Origin: Taibaiella chishuiensis
GTDB lineage: Bacteria > Bacteroidota > Bacteroidia > Chitinophagales > Chitinophagaceae
Direction of reading: 5' to 3'
DNA: 64,000 bases
NCBI RefSeq assembly: GCF_003014535.1
Contig: NZ_PYGD01000001.1
Location: forward strand, 1,178,001 to 1,242,000
Position 1 is the stretch's first letter, and every line of letters starts with the position of its first letter. The notes beneath the pieces were generated by a model. The model did not search any database. It saw only the letters and a program-made list of their open reading frames with translations, and had not been told where the DNA came from. The position numbers were made by a program, and so were the translations under genes. Below are positions 19,099 to 28,027 of this stretch, in pieces.

Positions 19099-19136
19099 GA
19101 CCGGCCCGGGAACATTTCCCGGGCCGGTTTTTTATT
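19099..19136 (+). terminator. intrinsic terminator after dsbD
   Basis: ACCGGCCCGGGA / TCCCGGGCCGGT hairpin with a short loop, followed by TTTTTTATT. It isolates dsbD from the downstream N-domain copy. Confidence 0.92.
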
Positions 19137-19271
19137 GTGGGCCACGCAGGTTATCAATGAATGTAAAGGATCGTGTTATTAACAGGCTTTGGTTAGCAGG
19201 AGTAACGAATAATTGCTATTTTACGGGATATAAACAACCCTATTTTTTATCTCCGTGTAATCGTCTACCCT

Positions 19272-19769
19272 ATGAAACGTTTATTGCTATTATCCTCTTT
19301 ATTGTTGGGTTTGCTCCATGCTGCCTCCGGGCAGGAGAGTGTACAAGATGTCATCAGTTGGCATCCCGTGGTTCAGAAAATGAAGAATGGCGCTTTTAAA
19401 GCCACCCTTTCGGCAACGATCAAAAAAGGTTGGCATATCTATACCGCGACACCCGGTGGGGACGGCTCGCAGGTCCCGACCAAAGTAAGCTTCCATAGTA
19501 ATCCTCATATCAGGCTTACCGGGAAGCTGGCGGTTACCGGCAAGGTACGTACCGAGGAGATAAAAGAGCTGGACTATTCTATCAACTATTACGAAAATAA
19601 AGTAAGCTTCAGCCAGAACCTGGAAGCCGGCGCCAATACGGTGTTGGAAGCTGCTGTAGAATTCCAGGCCTGCAATGATGTGAAATGCCTGGTGCTTACC
19701 GTCGAAAAATTCAACCTGGAGATCGGAAGGTTATCACGGCAACCCGGTCCGGCAAGGATAGGGTATTAA
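19272..19769 (+). CDS. stand-alone DsbD N-terminal domain paralog
   Basis: 165 residues: a signal peptide (MKRLLLLSSLLLGLLHAASG) and one domain aligning along its length with residues 22-150 of the DsbD encoded just upstream. By eye about two thirds of positions are identical, including the stretch IKKGWHIYTATPGGDGSQ. The redox pair is kept (C134, C139 in ACNDVKCL). Similarity stops near residue 152 and is replaced by a short unrelated tail, RLSRQPGPARIGY. No membrane or thioredoxin domain is present. It is either a periplasmic redox partner or a decaying partial duplication. Confidence 0.85.
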   Translation: MKRLLLLSSLLLGLLHAASGQESVQDVISWHPVVQKMKNGAFKATLSATIKKGWHIYTATPGGDGSQVPTKVSFHSNPHIRLTGKLAVTGKVRTEEIKELDYSINYYENKVSFSQNLEAGANTVLEAAVEFQACNDVKCLVLTVEKFNLEIGRLSRQPGPARIGY

Positions 19770-19858
19770 GCAGCAGGTACGACTGTTTAAGTTATGGTAA
19801 GGCCCGGCTTATCTTTCTTTTTTTGATTATATTTACAGAAACCAAAAACAAGGATAAC

Positions 19859-20389
19859 ATGGCAAGCACAACCTGGGCGCTGGACCCCACGCACTCCGAG
19901 ATTCAGTTCAAAGTAAAGCACATGATGATTTCGACCGTATCGGGCGAATTTACCCGGTTCGATGCTTCTATAGAAACGGAAGGCGACGACTTCTCCCATG
20001 CGAAAGTCACCTTTAACGCCGACGTCAATTCTATAACCACTAAAAATGAACAAAGGGACGGCCACCTGAAAGGCGAGGACTTTTTTGATGCCGGCAAGTT
20101 TCCCGACCTGCGTTTCGAGAGCACCGAACTGCAACCGGCGGGAGACGGGCAATACACCCTGAGCGGCAACCTCACGATCAAAGGCGTTACCCGCCCGGTA
20201 ACGCTCGATGTAGAGCACGCCGGCGCCATAAAGGATCCCTATGGCAATACCCGCGCGGGTTTCGAGGTGATGGGAAAGATCAATCGTAAAGATTTCGGCC
20301 TCACCTGGCACCAGCTTACGGAAACCGGCGGCCTGATCGTAAGCGACGAGGTACGCCTGTTTGCCAATGTTGAATTTGTAAAGCAGTAG
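19859..20389 (+). CDS. YceI family protein
   Basis: 176 residues from the ATG at 19859, starting MASTTWALDPTHSEIQF. YceI proteins are lipocalin-like barrels that bind isoprenoid or amide lipids. The family pattern is clear: DPTHSEIQFKVKHMMISTVSGEF, TTKNEQRDGHLKGEDFFDA, LTIKGVTRPVTL and GFEVMGKINRKDFGL. No signal peptide is seen, so this copy appears cytoplasmic, unlike E. coli YceI. The gene stands alone before a strong hairpin. Confidence 0.94.
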   Translation: MASTTWALDPTHSEIQFKVKHMMISTVSGEFTRFDASIETEGDDFSHAKVTFNADVNSITTKNEQRDGHLKGEDFFDAGKFPDLRFESTELQPAGDGQYTLSGNLTIKGVTRPVTLDVEHAGAIKDPYGNTRAGFEVMGKINRKDFGLTWHQLTETGGLIVSDEVRLFANVEFVKQ

Positions 20390-20412
20390 CAGCAAGGCTT
20401 AGCGACTATTAT

Positions 20413-20448
20413 CGGAACGGCACAGACCCTCGGGTCTGTGCCGTTCCC
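20413..20448 (+). terminator. hairpin after the YceI gene
   Basis: A perfect 15-bp stem (GGAACGGCACAGACC with its complement) closed by a tight loop. It is not followed by a T run, so termination may be factor-assisted, or the hairpin may protect the 3' end. Confidence 0.6.
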
Positions 20449-20573
20449 GGTTAAGATGTATGGCGTATAATTAATCTCCGTCCTTAACGTTATAATGAAA
20501 GTATTATCGGATTTTCGCCGTAAATTACACAAGTTTTAAACCATACATTATCAACCAGAATTCCAGGCTGCTC

Positions 20574-23500
20574 ATGAAAAAAGGGCTTTTATATACCGTG
20601 CTTATGCTTGCTGTTGTTGCGGGAAGCCTGCAAACAAGAGCACAGGCCAATATCGAAGTTTTTGGTCAGAACCGCATTCAATACCGCAGGTTCGACTGGA
20701 AATTTTATGATGCCGAACACTTCAAGATCTTCCATTACGACCGCTCGGGCAGGGAGCTCGCACGCTACGTTGCCGAGCAGGCCGAGCAGGATATAGCCGC
20801 CATCGAACGCCGCTTGGGTGGCCTGTTTCCCGAACGGATCAATATCATCCTCTTTAATGCCTACGACGAATTCCAGCAATCCAATATAGGTTTGAACGGC
20901 GACCTGCAATTGCAGAACGATAACCCCGCAGGTACTGTAAATATCGTGGGCGATAAACTGGTCATCTATTTTACCGGTAAGCATGCCGACCTCAAACGCC
21001 AGTTGCGCCAGGGGATGGCCAAAGTGGTGATGGAGCGGCTGATGTTCGGCGAAAACTTCAGGGAGATGGTGCGTAATGCCGTGCTGCTGAACCTGCCGCC
21101 CTGGGTAACCGAGGGCTATGTGGATTTTGTGGTGGATGGATGGACTACAAACGATGATAATGACTGGAAGAACCTCGTAATGCCGGAAGGAAAAGTGCGG
21201 TTCGATGTGATTGCCAACAAGAATCCCCGCCTGGCCGGCAAGGCTTTCTGGAAATACATCAGCGTAAAGTATGGCGATAACAATGTAAAGAACCTGCTCT
21301 ACCTGACCCAGCTCAAAAGCAGCCTGAGCAAAGCCCTGGAGCTTACCATCAACCAGAAGCTTCAACCCGCATGCGATTCGCTGGTATCTTTTTACCAGCA
21401 GCGTTATGCATTCGAAGAACAGATATTCGAACCCCTGGATACCAATGCTGCCCTGATCCGGATCCCGGTGCCCAACGACGAAAGCCGTATCCGCGACATT
21501 ATGGTATCGCCACGGGGCGGCGACGTCGCCTATGTGGAATGGAAATTCGGGGAGTATAAAGTAATACTCGAGAAAACAAGGATTATCGAAGGGGTGCCCA
21601 AAAGGGAAAAAACAGTACTGCTGACCGGCGGTGTAAAGAATCACCGCGAGAATGATGATCCCGATTATCCCCTGCTTTCCTGGAACAATACCGGCTTTAA
21701 ACTGGGGGTGATCTTCAAGAACAGGAACCGGCTCAGGATTCGCGTGTACAACTCCGTAAAGGCCAAGATGGAAGACTTCCGGATTCCGCCCAACCGTTTC
21801 GACCGCATTACGGGCTTTACCTTTATGGAAGACGACGATAAATTGTTGATCTCCGCAATCCGCAAGGGCCAGAGCGACCTCTTCGACTACCGGTTGAAAG
21901 GCGGCCGTATGACCCAGATCACCGATGATGCCTGGGATGACGTAGCGCCGGTATTTGTAAGCGGCGGTTCGCGCAAAGGCGTGCTCTTCCTCAGCAACCG
22001 GCCCGAGCCTTATCTCAACATCAAACCCCTGCCCAACGAATTGCCTGCAGGCCCGATGAATGCCTTCTTTTACAATGCTACAACGGGCAGCTACGACCTG
22101 TTGCAGCTTACCCGTAACCAGAAAGGAAGCATAGAGCAGCCCGTAGCTTACGGCAGCGATCACTTCGCCTATCTTTCCGATCAGAATGGTGTGCGCAACC
22201 GTTTTGTGATCCTGTTTGCCCGTAGTGCCAAAAACCAGGATTCGGCCTATTCGGTACCGATGACCAATTTCAGCCGCAGCATCCTGTACCAGCAGTATAA
22301 CCCTGCAAGTGGTAAGATCGCTGATGTGGTGCAGACGCGTGACAACTACGATATCTTTTTCCGGAATATAGACCTGCCTGCACCCGATGGCGCGGCCAAG
22401 CCAAAGAAGCTGTTGCCTTTGAGTTTCGTGGATGGTGTAATTAACTATAAGACAGCCGTATCCGCCGCGCCGATCAATTTTATGGAAGGTAAAGGCAAAG
22501 AGATAAAAGAAAAAGATCCTTTCGATATCCAGTCGGGAAACAGTTTCCAGAACGAGTTCAGCAGGAGGAGCAAACTCAATCCCGCCGACTCTGCCGCTGT
22601 AGAACCCGGACCGGAATCGAATGCCCTTGCCGATATGCTGGACCTGAAACAGCCTGCAGATACGGCCGTGAAAATAAGCCGGAGCGGCGACAAGGCCGGG
22701 GCTGAAGAGCCCGTGGTTACCTCTTCATCCGGCGCTACGGCATCGGACAATAAGCGGATCGTGTATGTCGATAGTACGTTTATCGATATGCGTTCCGAAA
22801 AATACCGCCTTTCGTTCAAACCCGACTTCTTCAGCGCAAGGGTAGATAACGGGGTTGTCTTTAACCGTTACCAGCCGTACAACAATAGCGGCGGACAGTT
22901 TACCAACCCATCGCTGGCGGGTATGCTTACAGCCAGCCTCAACGATAAAATGGAAGACTACCGTTTTACCGGCGGTATCAGGATACCGGTTAATTTTTCG
23001 GGGCTTACCTATTACCTGCAGTTCGAAAATTTCAGGAGGAGAGTGGATTGGGGCATCCTGTTATTGCGGCAGGAAAATAAGTACAACTACAGCTTCATGA
23101 TTGATCCCAACCAGCCTGCATTTATAGAGCCGGGTAAAAGTACCACTACGATCCTGCAGGGAAGCGCCAGCTACCCGCTCGATAAGGTAAAGAGCTTCCG
23201 GATGCACTTCGGCCTGAGGCAGGACCGCATGGTGGTTAAGGCCCAGGATGCGATCGGGCTGGCGCTGCCCAATACGCAGGACTATTGGGCCCTGAGCCGC
23301 TTTGAATTTGTATACGACGACACCCGTAACCCTGCGATGAATATCTGGAATGGGCTGCGTTACAAACTCTTTGCCGACTATATGTACAAGATCTATTCCG
23401 ATAATGAGTTCTACAATGCAGGCGGTTCTACGCAGTTTTACAAAAACGGCGGCTTCTTTAATGTGGGCTTCGATATCCGCTATTACCATAAGATCTATAA

Positions 23501-24059
23501 AAACTTTATCGCGGCAGTACGGGCTTCAGGTGCGCACAGTGCCGGCAACCAGAAGATCATGTATGTGATGGGGGGTATAGATAATGCTTTCAGTCCTAAG
23601 TACAGCAATGCCCTGCAGCCTTCCGATAAAAACAGTTACGCATTCCAGGCCCTGGCTACTTCGCTGAGGGGCTACGATCAGAATGCCCGTAACGGTAATA
23701 CTTATGGCCTGATCAATGCCGAGTTGCGTTTCCCGATTTTGAATACCCTGATGCGTCGTCCCATCCGCTCCACCCTGCTGGATAACCTGCAGGCGGTAGC
23801 CTTCGTCGATATGGGATCGGCCTGGGAGGGCCTGATACCCAATGCTAACGATGCCAACCGGCATTATACCGTAAACTGGCCGGGCGGCAACCAGCCTACC
23901 GTAACCCTGCAGCTGCCTAACTATGCCGACCGGGGTATCGCGATCGGTTATGGCGCCGGCTTGCGTACCATGCTCTTCGGCTATTTCGTAAGGGCCGATG
24001 CGGCCTGGAATATCCGCAGGGAATTTACCTGGTACATCGGTTTAGGAACCGATTTCTAA
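20574..24059 (+). CDS. large outer-membrane protein: TolB-like propeller plus Omp85-type barrel
   Basis: 1161 residues with signal peptide MKKGLLYTVLMLAVVAGSLQTRAQ. The N-terminal 250 residues resemble a peptidase-MA-like fold without the metalloprotease HExxH (PPWVTEGYVDFVVDG has only TEG). Residues of about 300-640 show WD40/TolB-type strand repeats (ISAIRKGQSDLFDYRL, VLFLSNRPEP, FAYLSDQNGVRNRFV). A low-complexity linker with Ala, Glu and Ser lies at about 655-735. The last 400 residues read as a beta-barrel ending with an Omp85/D15-like motif (AFVDMGSAWEG, GYGAGLRTMLFGYFVRAD, WYIGLGTDF). It probably sits in the outer membrane with a periplasmic propeller. The function is unknown. Confidence 0.8.
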   Translation: MKKGLLYTVLMLAVVAGSLQTRAQANIEVFGQNRIQYRRFDWKFYDAEHFKIFHYDRSGRELARYVAEQAEQDIAAIERRLGGLFPERINIILFNAYDEFQQSNIGLNGDLQLQNDNPAGTVNIVGDKLVIYFTGKHADLKRQLRQGMAKVVMERLMFGENFREMVRNAVLLNLPPWVTEGYVDFVVDGWTTNDDNDWKNLVMPEGKVRFDVIANKNPRLAGKAFWKYISVKYGDNNVKNLLYLTQLKSSLSKALELTINQKLQPACDSLVSFYQQRYAFEEQIFEPLDTNAALIRIPVPNDESRIRDIMVSPRGGDVAYVEWKFGEYKVILEKTRIIEGVPKREKTVLLTGGVKNHRENDDPDYPLLSWNNTGFKLGVIFKNRNRLRIRVYNSVKAKMEDFRIPPNRFDRITGFTFMEDDDKLLISAIRKGQSDLFDYRLKGGRMTQITDDAWDDVAPVFVSGGSRKGVLFLSNRPEPYLNIKPLPNELPAGPMNAFFYNATTGSYDLLQLTRNQKGSIEQPVAYGSDHFAYLSDQNGVRNRFVILFARSAKNQDSAYSVPMTNFSRSILYQQYNPASGKIADVVQTRDNYDIFFRNIDLPAPDGAAKPKKLLPLSFVDGVINYKTAVSAAPINFMEGKGKEIKEKDPFDIQSGNSFQNEFSRRSKLNPADSAAVEPGPESNALADMLDLKQPADTAVKISRSGDKAGAEEPVVTSSSGATASDNKRIVYVDSTFIDMRSEKYRLSFKPDFFSARVDNGVVFNRYQPYNNSGGQFTNPSLAGMLTASLNDKMEDYRFTGGIRIPVNFSGLTYYLQFENFRRRVDWGILLLRQENKYNYSFMIDPNQPAFIEPGKSTTTILQGSASYPLDKVKSFRMHFGLRQDRMVVKAQDAIGLALPNTQDYWALSRFEFVYDDTRNPAMNIWNGLRYKLFADYMYKIYSDNEFYNAGGSTQFYKNGGFFNVGFDIRYYHKIYKNFIAAVRASGAHSAGNQKIMYVMGGIDNAFSPKYSNALQPSDKNSYAFQALATSLRGYDQNARNGNTYGLINAELRFPILNTLMRRPIRSTLLDNLQAVAFVDMGSAWEGLIPNANDANRHYTVNWPGGNQPTVTLQLPNYADRGIAIGYGAGLRTMLFGYFVRADAAWNIRREFTWYIGLGTDF

Positions 24060-24172
24060 TTTTTGCAAAAAGTTGATAAATATCAATCTTAAATGTTATT
24101 ATTGTGTTTTAAATATTTGGTACCAACCTTTTTTCTAAGATGGCAGTCTATCTTTACGTAGCAAAATTTAAA

Positions 24173-24565
24173 ATGAGAAAAGTACTATACTTATTGGTTT
24201 GCCTGGCTGGTATCCTGCCGGCGGTGGCATATGGACAAAGCAGTGCGAATATTATCGTAGGACAAGGAGAGGCTTCAGATCCCAACCGCAAAGAACTACT
24301 GATTCCCAACGCCTTTACCCCCAACGGTGATGGCAGGAACGATATATTCCAGATCTCCAACTTCTCCAACGAGAAGCTGATCGACTTCCGGATTTTTAAT
24401 CGCTGGGGCACCATCCTTTTCCGCTCTACCGATCCAAAAAATGGTTGGGACGGTACTTACAAAGGACAGGAGCAACCTATGGGCGTATATGGTTACCTGA
24501 TTTGTATCGGTTATCCCGATGGCAAGGTAGAGACCTATAAAGGAACTGTAACCCTGCTTCGCTAA
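24173..24565 (+). CDS. minimal T9SS type B (gliding-motility-associated) C-terminal domain protein
   Basis: 130 residues from the ATG at 24173, picked because it starts the signal peptide MRKVLYLLVCLAGILPAVAYG. A second ATG at 24140 would put 11 polar residues before it. After about 20 linker residues the whole protein is a type-B sorting domain: IPNAFTPNGDGRNDIFQI, FRIFNRWGTILFRS, GWDGTYKGQEQPMGVYGYL and YKGTVTLLR. Such domains normally terminate very large cargo. Here there is essentially no cargo. The PorP/SprF protein at 1.3 kb is of the class that usually partners type B domains. Confidence 0.88.
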   Translation: MRKVLYLLVCLAGILPAVAYGQSSANIIVGQGEASDPNRKELLIPNAFTPNGDGRNDIFQISNFSNEKLIDFRIFNRWGTILFRSTDPKNGWDGTYKGQEQPMGVYGYLICIGYPDGKVETYKGTVTLLR

Positions 24566-24586
24566 AATACCCATCAAAAGATTTTC

Positions 24587-24612
24587 AGACCGCTGCAAAG
24601 CGGTCTTTTTTT
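24587..24612 (+). terminator. intrinsic terminator of the small type-B protein gene
   Basis: AGACCGCT / AGCGGTCT with a GCAA tetraloop and seven T, 21 nt after the stop codon. Confidence 0.92.
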
Positions 24613-24776
24613 ATGGCGGTTATTGTAAAAATTACAACTTTTAAAACTCATTATGAGTGACTTATGTCTGATAATTGACATTTTTTTGCTTATTATTGAA
24701 AAAGGATATGAATTTTCCATCAATACGATTAAATTTGTCTTGAACCTAAATTTCTTAAACCAATCAGTAAGTAAGT

Positions 24777-27530
24777 ATGAATACACTTTTCTATTTAGTG
24801 CCCTGTTTTGGGATCGTCGCTCTTTTATTTACCCTGTTGAAAGGCGCCTGGGTCGGCAAGCAGCCGGCGGGCAATGACCGGATGAAGGAAATCAGTACCT
24901 ATATCGCAGACGGGGCCATGGCTTTCCTGAAAGCGGAATACAAAATTCTTACTTACTTCGTGATTATTGCAGCAATACTGCTGGGCGTTATGGGGGCAAG
25001 CAATGCCAACTCGCACTGGAGTATTGCTTTGGCATTTGTAGTGGGCGCATTCTTCAGCGCGCTCGCAGGCTACCTGGGTATGCGCATTGCTACCAAATCT
25101 AATGTGCGCACCGCAGAGGCCGCCCGTACCAGCCTGAGCAAGGCGCTTAAGGTATCCTTTACCGGCGGTAGTGTAATGGGTATGGGTGTTGCCGGCCTGG
25201 CTGTACTGGGACTTGGAGCTCTGTTTATAATCCTTAAATTGATTTTTGCCCCCGAGGCCGGTGTGGACTCCGTAGAGATGGAACGTACCATCGAGATCCT
25301 GACCGGCTTTAGCCTTGGCGCCGAGAGCATAGCGCTCTTTGCCCGTGTGGGCGGTGGTATCTATACTAAAGCCGCCGATGTAGGCGCCGACCTGGTTGGT
25401 AAGGTGGAGGCGGGTATCCCCGAAGATGATCCGCGTAACCCGGCAACCATTGCCGATAACGTAGGCGATAACGTAGGCGACGTAGCCGGTATGGGCGCCG
25501 ACCTGTTCGGTTCTTATGTAGCTACGGTACTGGCCACCATGGTACTGGGCCGCGAAACCATAAGCGGAGCCGGCGACCAGTTTGCCGGCCTGGCGCCGAT
25601 CCTGCTGCCCATGATGATCGCCGGTGTCGGTATCCTGCTGTCTATTATCGGTACCTTCTTTGTACGCATCAGCGAAAATGCAGGCCTCAGCACCGGTAAA
25701 GTGCAGGCCGCACTCAATATGGGCAACTACGGATCTATCGTACTTACCGCAATCGTTTCCGTCGGGCTGGTCAGCTACCTGATGCCCGAAACTATGATCC
25801 TGCGCGGTCATGAATTTACCAAAATGGGTATCTGTGGCGCTATCTTCGTGGGCCTGGTCGTAGGTACGCTTATGAGCGTGATCACCGAATATTATACCGC
25901 TATGGGCAAACGCCCGGTAATGAGTATTATCCGCCAGTCGGCTACCGGCCATGCCACCAATATCATCGGTGGTCTGAGTGTAGGTATGGAAAGTACCCTG
26001 CTGCCCATCCTGGTGCTGGCGGGTGGTATATATGGCTCTTATGCTTTTGCCGGTCTGTACGGTGTGGCTATTGCCGCTGCGGGTATGATGGCTACTACAG
26101 GCATGCAGCTGGCCATCGACGCCTTCGGGCCTATTGCCGATAATGCCGGCGGTATTGCCGAAATGAGCGAATTGCCTGCCGATGTAAGGGAGAAAACAGA
26201 TATCCTGGATGCGGTCGGTAACACTACCGCCGCTACCGGTAAAGGTTTTGCCATTGCTTCTGCCGCACTCACTGCCCTGGCGCTCTTCGCGGCTTTTGTG
26301 GGTATCTCCAAAATCGATGGTATCGATATTTACCGCGCCGATGTGCTGGCCGGGCTTTTTGTAGGCGGCATGATCCCCTTCATCTTTTCTTCGCTGGCGA
26401 TTAAAGCCGTAGGACAGGCCGCCATGGCCATGGTGGAAGAAGTACGCCGCCAGTTCCGCGAAATACCCGGTATCATGGAAGGTACCGGTAAACCCCAGTA
26501 CGAAAAATGCGTTGCAATCTCTACCGATGCTTCGATCAAAAAAATGATGTTGCCCGGTGCTATTGCAATCCTGGCGCCGCTTATCATCGGCTTCCTGCTG
26601 GGCCCCGAAGTATTGGGTGGCTTCCTGGCCGGTGCAACAGTAAGCGGGGTGCTGATGGGTATGTTCCAGAACAATGCCGGCGGCGCCTGGGATAATGCCA
26701 AAAAATCTTTTGAAAAAGGAGTAGATATCAATGGCGAAACTTATTACAAAAAGTCCGAGCCCCATAAAGCATCCGTAACCGGCGATACCGTTGGCGATCC
26801 TTTTAAAGATACTTCAGGTCCTTCAATGAACATCCTGATCAAACTGATGAGTATCGTGAGCCTGGTTATTGCCCCCACGCTGTCGCACCTGTTTGCCGAG
26901 CGTATCCAGCAACAGCGCAGCGAAAGCATTACCCGCATGACGCAGATGGCTGCCGGCACCACTACACACGAAGCGCCTCCTATGTCTAACGGAACAGAGC
27001 CATTGGCTGCGCCGGCTGCTGCTGCCGGCCAGGTAGACGACCAGGGCAATTACATCTATGATGTGGGTACGGTATCGGTATTGAAACTGGCCGATGGTAC
27101 CGAGTTGCAGGCAGGAGAACGCAGCGTGGAGCGGAAGCTGGTTGATTTTATCGAACACGGCACCATCGACGAGCAGAACAAAAGCGCCAATTGGATATCC
27201 TTCGACCACCTGCAGTTCGAAACCGGTAAGTCCGACCTGAAACCCTCTTCAGAAGCGCAGTTGGGTAATGTGGTCGCTATCCTGAAAGCCTATCCTGCAG
27301 TAGCCCTTAAACTGGGCGGCTATACCGATAATACCGGCGATGCCGCTGCCAACCTCAAATTAAGCAAAGAGCGTGCAGAACATGTAAAAAGCCGGCTCAC
27401 AGCAATGGGTGTCGATGCTGCACGTCTTGAAGCCGATGGTTATGGACAGGAGTTCCCGGTAGGCGATAACACGACTGCTACCGGCCGTGCACAGAACCGC
27501 CGGATCGATGTGAAAGTAGGAAAGAAATAG
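24777..27530 (+). CDS. hppA: membrane-bound pyrophosphatase with C-terminal OmpA-like domain
   Basis: 917 residues. Residues 1 to about 715 are a complete ion-pumping inner-membrane pyrophosphatase of about 16 helices. Its PPi/Mg motifs are present ([18 protein letters not shown] and [19 protein letters not shown]), as is the C-terminal [14 protein letters not shown] motif. Alanine and glycine in NTTAATGKG (482-490) predict K+ dependence. Helix 6 reads DLFGSYVAT without glutamate, while helix 5 carries Glu183 (LGAESIALF). A linker of about 85 residues leads to an OmpA-like peptidoglycan-binding domain (803-917; [32 protein letters not shown]). A TAAATTTG box lies at 24730-24737. Confidence 0.95.
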   Translation: MNTLFYLVPCFGIVALLFTLLKGAWVGKQPAGNDRMKEISTYIADGAMAFLKAEYKILTYFVIIAAILLGVMGASNANSHWSIALAFVVGAFFSALAGYLGMRIATKSNVRTAEAARTSLSKALKVSFTGGSVMGMGVAGLAVLGLGALFIILKLIFAPEAGVDSVEMERTIEILTGFSLGAESIALFARVGGGIYTKAADVGADLVGKVEAGIPEDDPRNPATIADNVGDNVGDVAGMGADLFGSYVATVLATMVLGRETISGAGDQFAGLAPILLPMMIAGVGILLSIIGTFFVRISENAGLSTGKVQAALNMGNYGSIVLTAIVSVGLVSYLMPETMILRGHEFTKMGICGAIFVGLVVGTLMSVITEYYTAMGKRPVMSIIRQSATGHATNIIGGLSVGMESTLLPILVLAGGIYGSYAFAGLYGVAIAAAGMMATTGMQLAIDAFGPIADNAGGIAEMSELPADVREKTDILDAVGNTTAATGKGFAIASAALTALALFAAFVGISKIDGIDIYRADVLAGLFVGGMIPFIFSSLAIKAVGQAAMAMVEEVRRQFREIPGIMEGTGKPQYEKCVAISTDASIKKMMLPGAIAILAPLIIGFLLGPEVLGGFLAGATVSGVLMGMFQNNAGGAWDNAKKSFEKGVDINGETYYKKSEPHKASVTGDTVGDPFKDTSGPSMNILIKLMSIVSLVIAPTLSHLFAERIQQQRSESITRMTQMAAGTTTHEAPPMSNGTEPLAAPAAAAGQVDDQGNYIYDVGTVSVLKLADGTELQAGERSVERKLVDFIEHGTIDEQNKSANWISFDHLQFETGKSDLKPSSEAQLGNVVAILKAYPAVALKLGGYTDNTGDAAANLKLSKERAEHVKSRLTAMGVDAARLEADGYGQEFPVGDNTTATGRAQNRRIDVKVGKK

Positions 27531-27543
27531 GCATGTATTGCCG

Positions 27544-27587
27544 GCAAGAGCCCCGTCCTGCTAAGCTTAGCAGGACGGGGCTCTTGC
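27544..27587 (+). terminator. 44-bp perfect palindrome after hppA
   Basis: GCAAGAGCCCCGTCCTGCTA continues into its exact complement, giving 22-bp arms with no unpaired spacer. It starts 14 nt after the stop. There is no T run (TTATGTGG follows), so it may be a bidirectional or factor-assisted terminator. It is the strongest hairpin in the window. Confidence 0.7.
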
Positions 27588-27604
27588 TTATGTGGTCCCT
27601 CCAT

Positions 27605-27970
27605 TAAAGCCAGCTAACGGATGAGATCCTTCGCTGCGCTCAGGATGACAGGCTTACTTTTGGTGCTTGATGCTTTGCACGCTAATACGGCCGGCTAACG
27701 GATGAGATCCTTCGCTGCGCTCAGGATGACAGGGCTCCCTTTGGTACGTACCACGCTGATGAAGCCAGCTAACCGGTGAGCTCCTTCGCTGCGCTCAGGA
27801 TGACAGGCTTACTTTTGGTGCTTAATGCTTTGCACGCTAATACGGCCAGCTAACGGATGAGATCCTTCGATGCTCAGGATGACAATACTCCTTCTGATAC
27901 TTGATACTTTTCACGCTATTAAAGCCAGCTAACGGATGAGATCCTTCGCTGCGCTCAGGATGACATCTAA
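27605..27970 (+). repeat. array of five dispersed-repeat units
   Basis: Five copies start near 27609, 27690, 27764, 27845 and 27924 (steps 81, 74, 81 and 79). Each has a conserved block of about 42 nt, beginning GCCAGCTAACGGATGAGA and ending TGCGCTCAGGATGACA. Copy 4 lost several bases in the middle. The blocks are joined by related linkers (TTTTGGTGCTTgATGCTTTG or GATACTTGATACTTTTCACG). The core forms an imperfect hairpin (ATCCT/AGGAT arms). The same family occurs inverted at 45.0-45.2 kb. No ORF spans it. Confidence 0.92.
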
Positions 27971-27991
27971 CATCTAACATCTAACATCTAA
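27964..27991 (+). repeat. heptamer tandem repeat (CATCTAA)x4
   Basis: Four exact copies of CATCTAA directly abut the last dispersed-repeat core and end about 11 nt before a TATCTTTG -7-like box (28003-28010) of the GT9 gene. Copy-number change here could alter that promoter. Confidence 0.9.
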
Positions 27992-28027
27992 AACCTAACC
28001 GCTATCTTTGCTGCCGACAGATCGTAC

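Noticed and set aside
20589-22163. A 524-codon minus-strand frame over the propeller/barrel gene
   Set aside because: It overlaps fully with a gene showing signal peptide, propeller and barrel. Its composition is not protein-like and it has no promoter or start context.
24825-26765. A 646-codon open frame on the minus strand opposite hppA
   Set aside because: It is antisense to a strongly conserved gene. Its translation is rich in His, Gln and Gly with no recognisable domain, as expected from the complement of a GC-biased gene.
27605-27991. CRISPR array
   Set aside because: Repeat spacing is about 80 nt, but the linkers resemble each other, the units vary, no cas genes are present and the same units occur inverted elsewhere.
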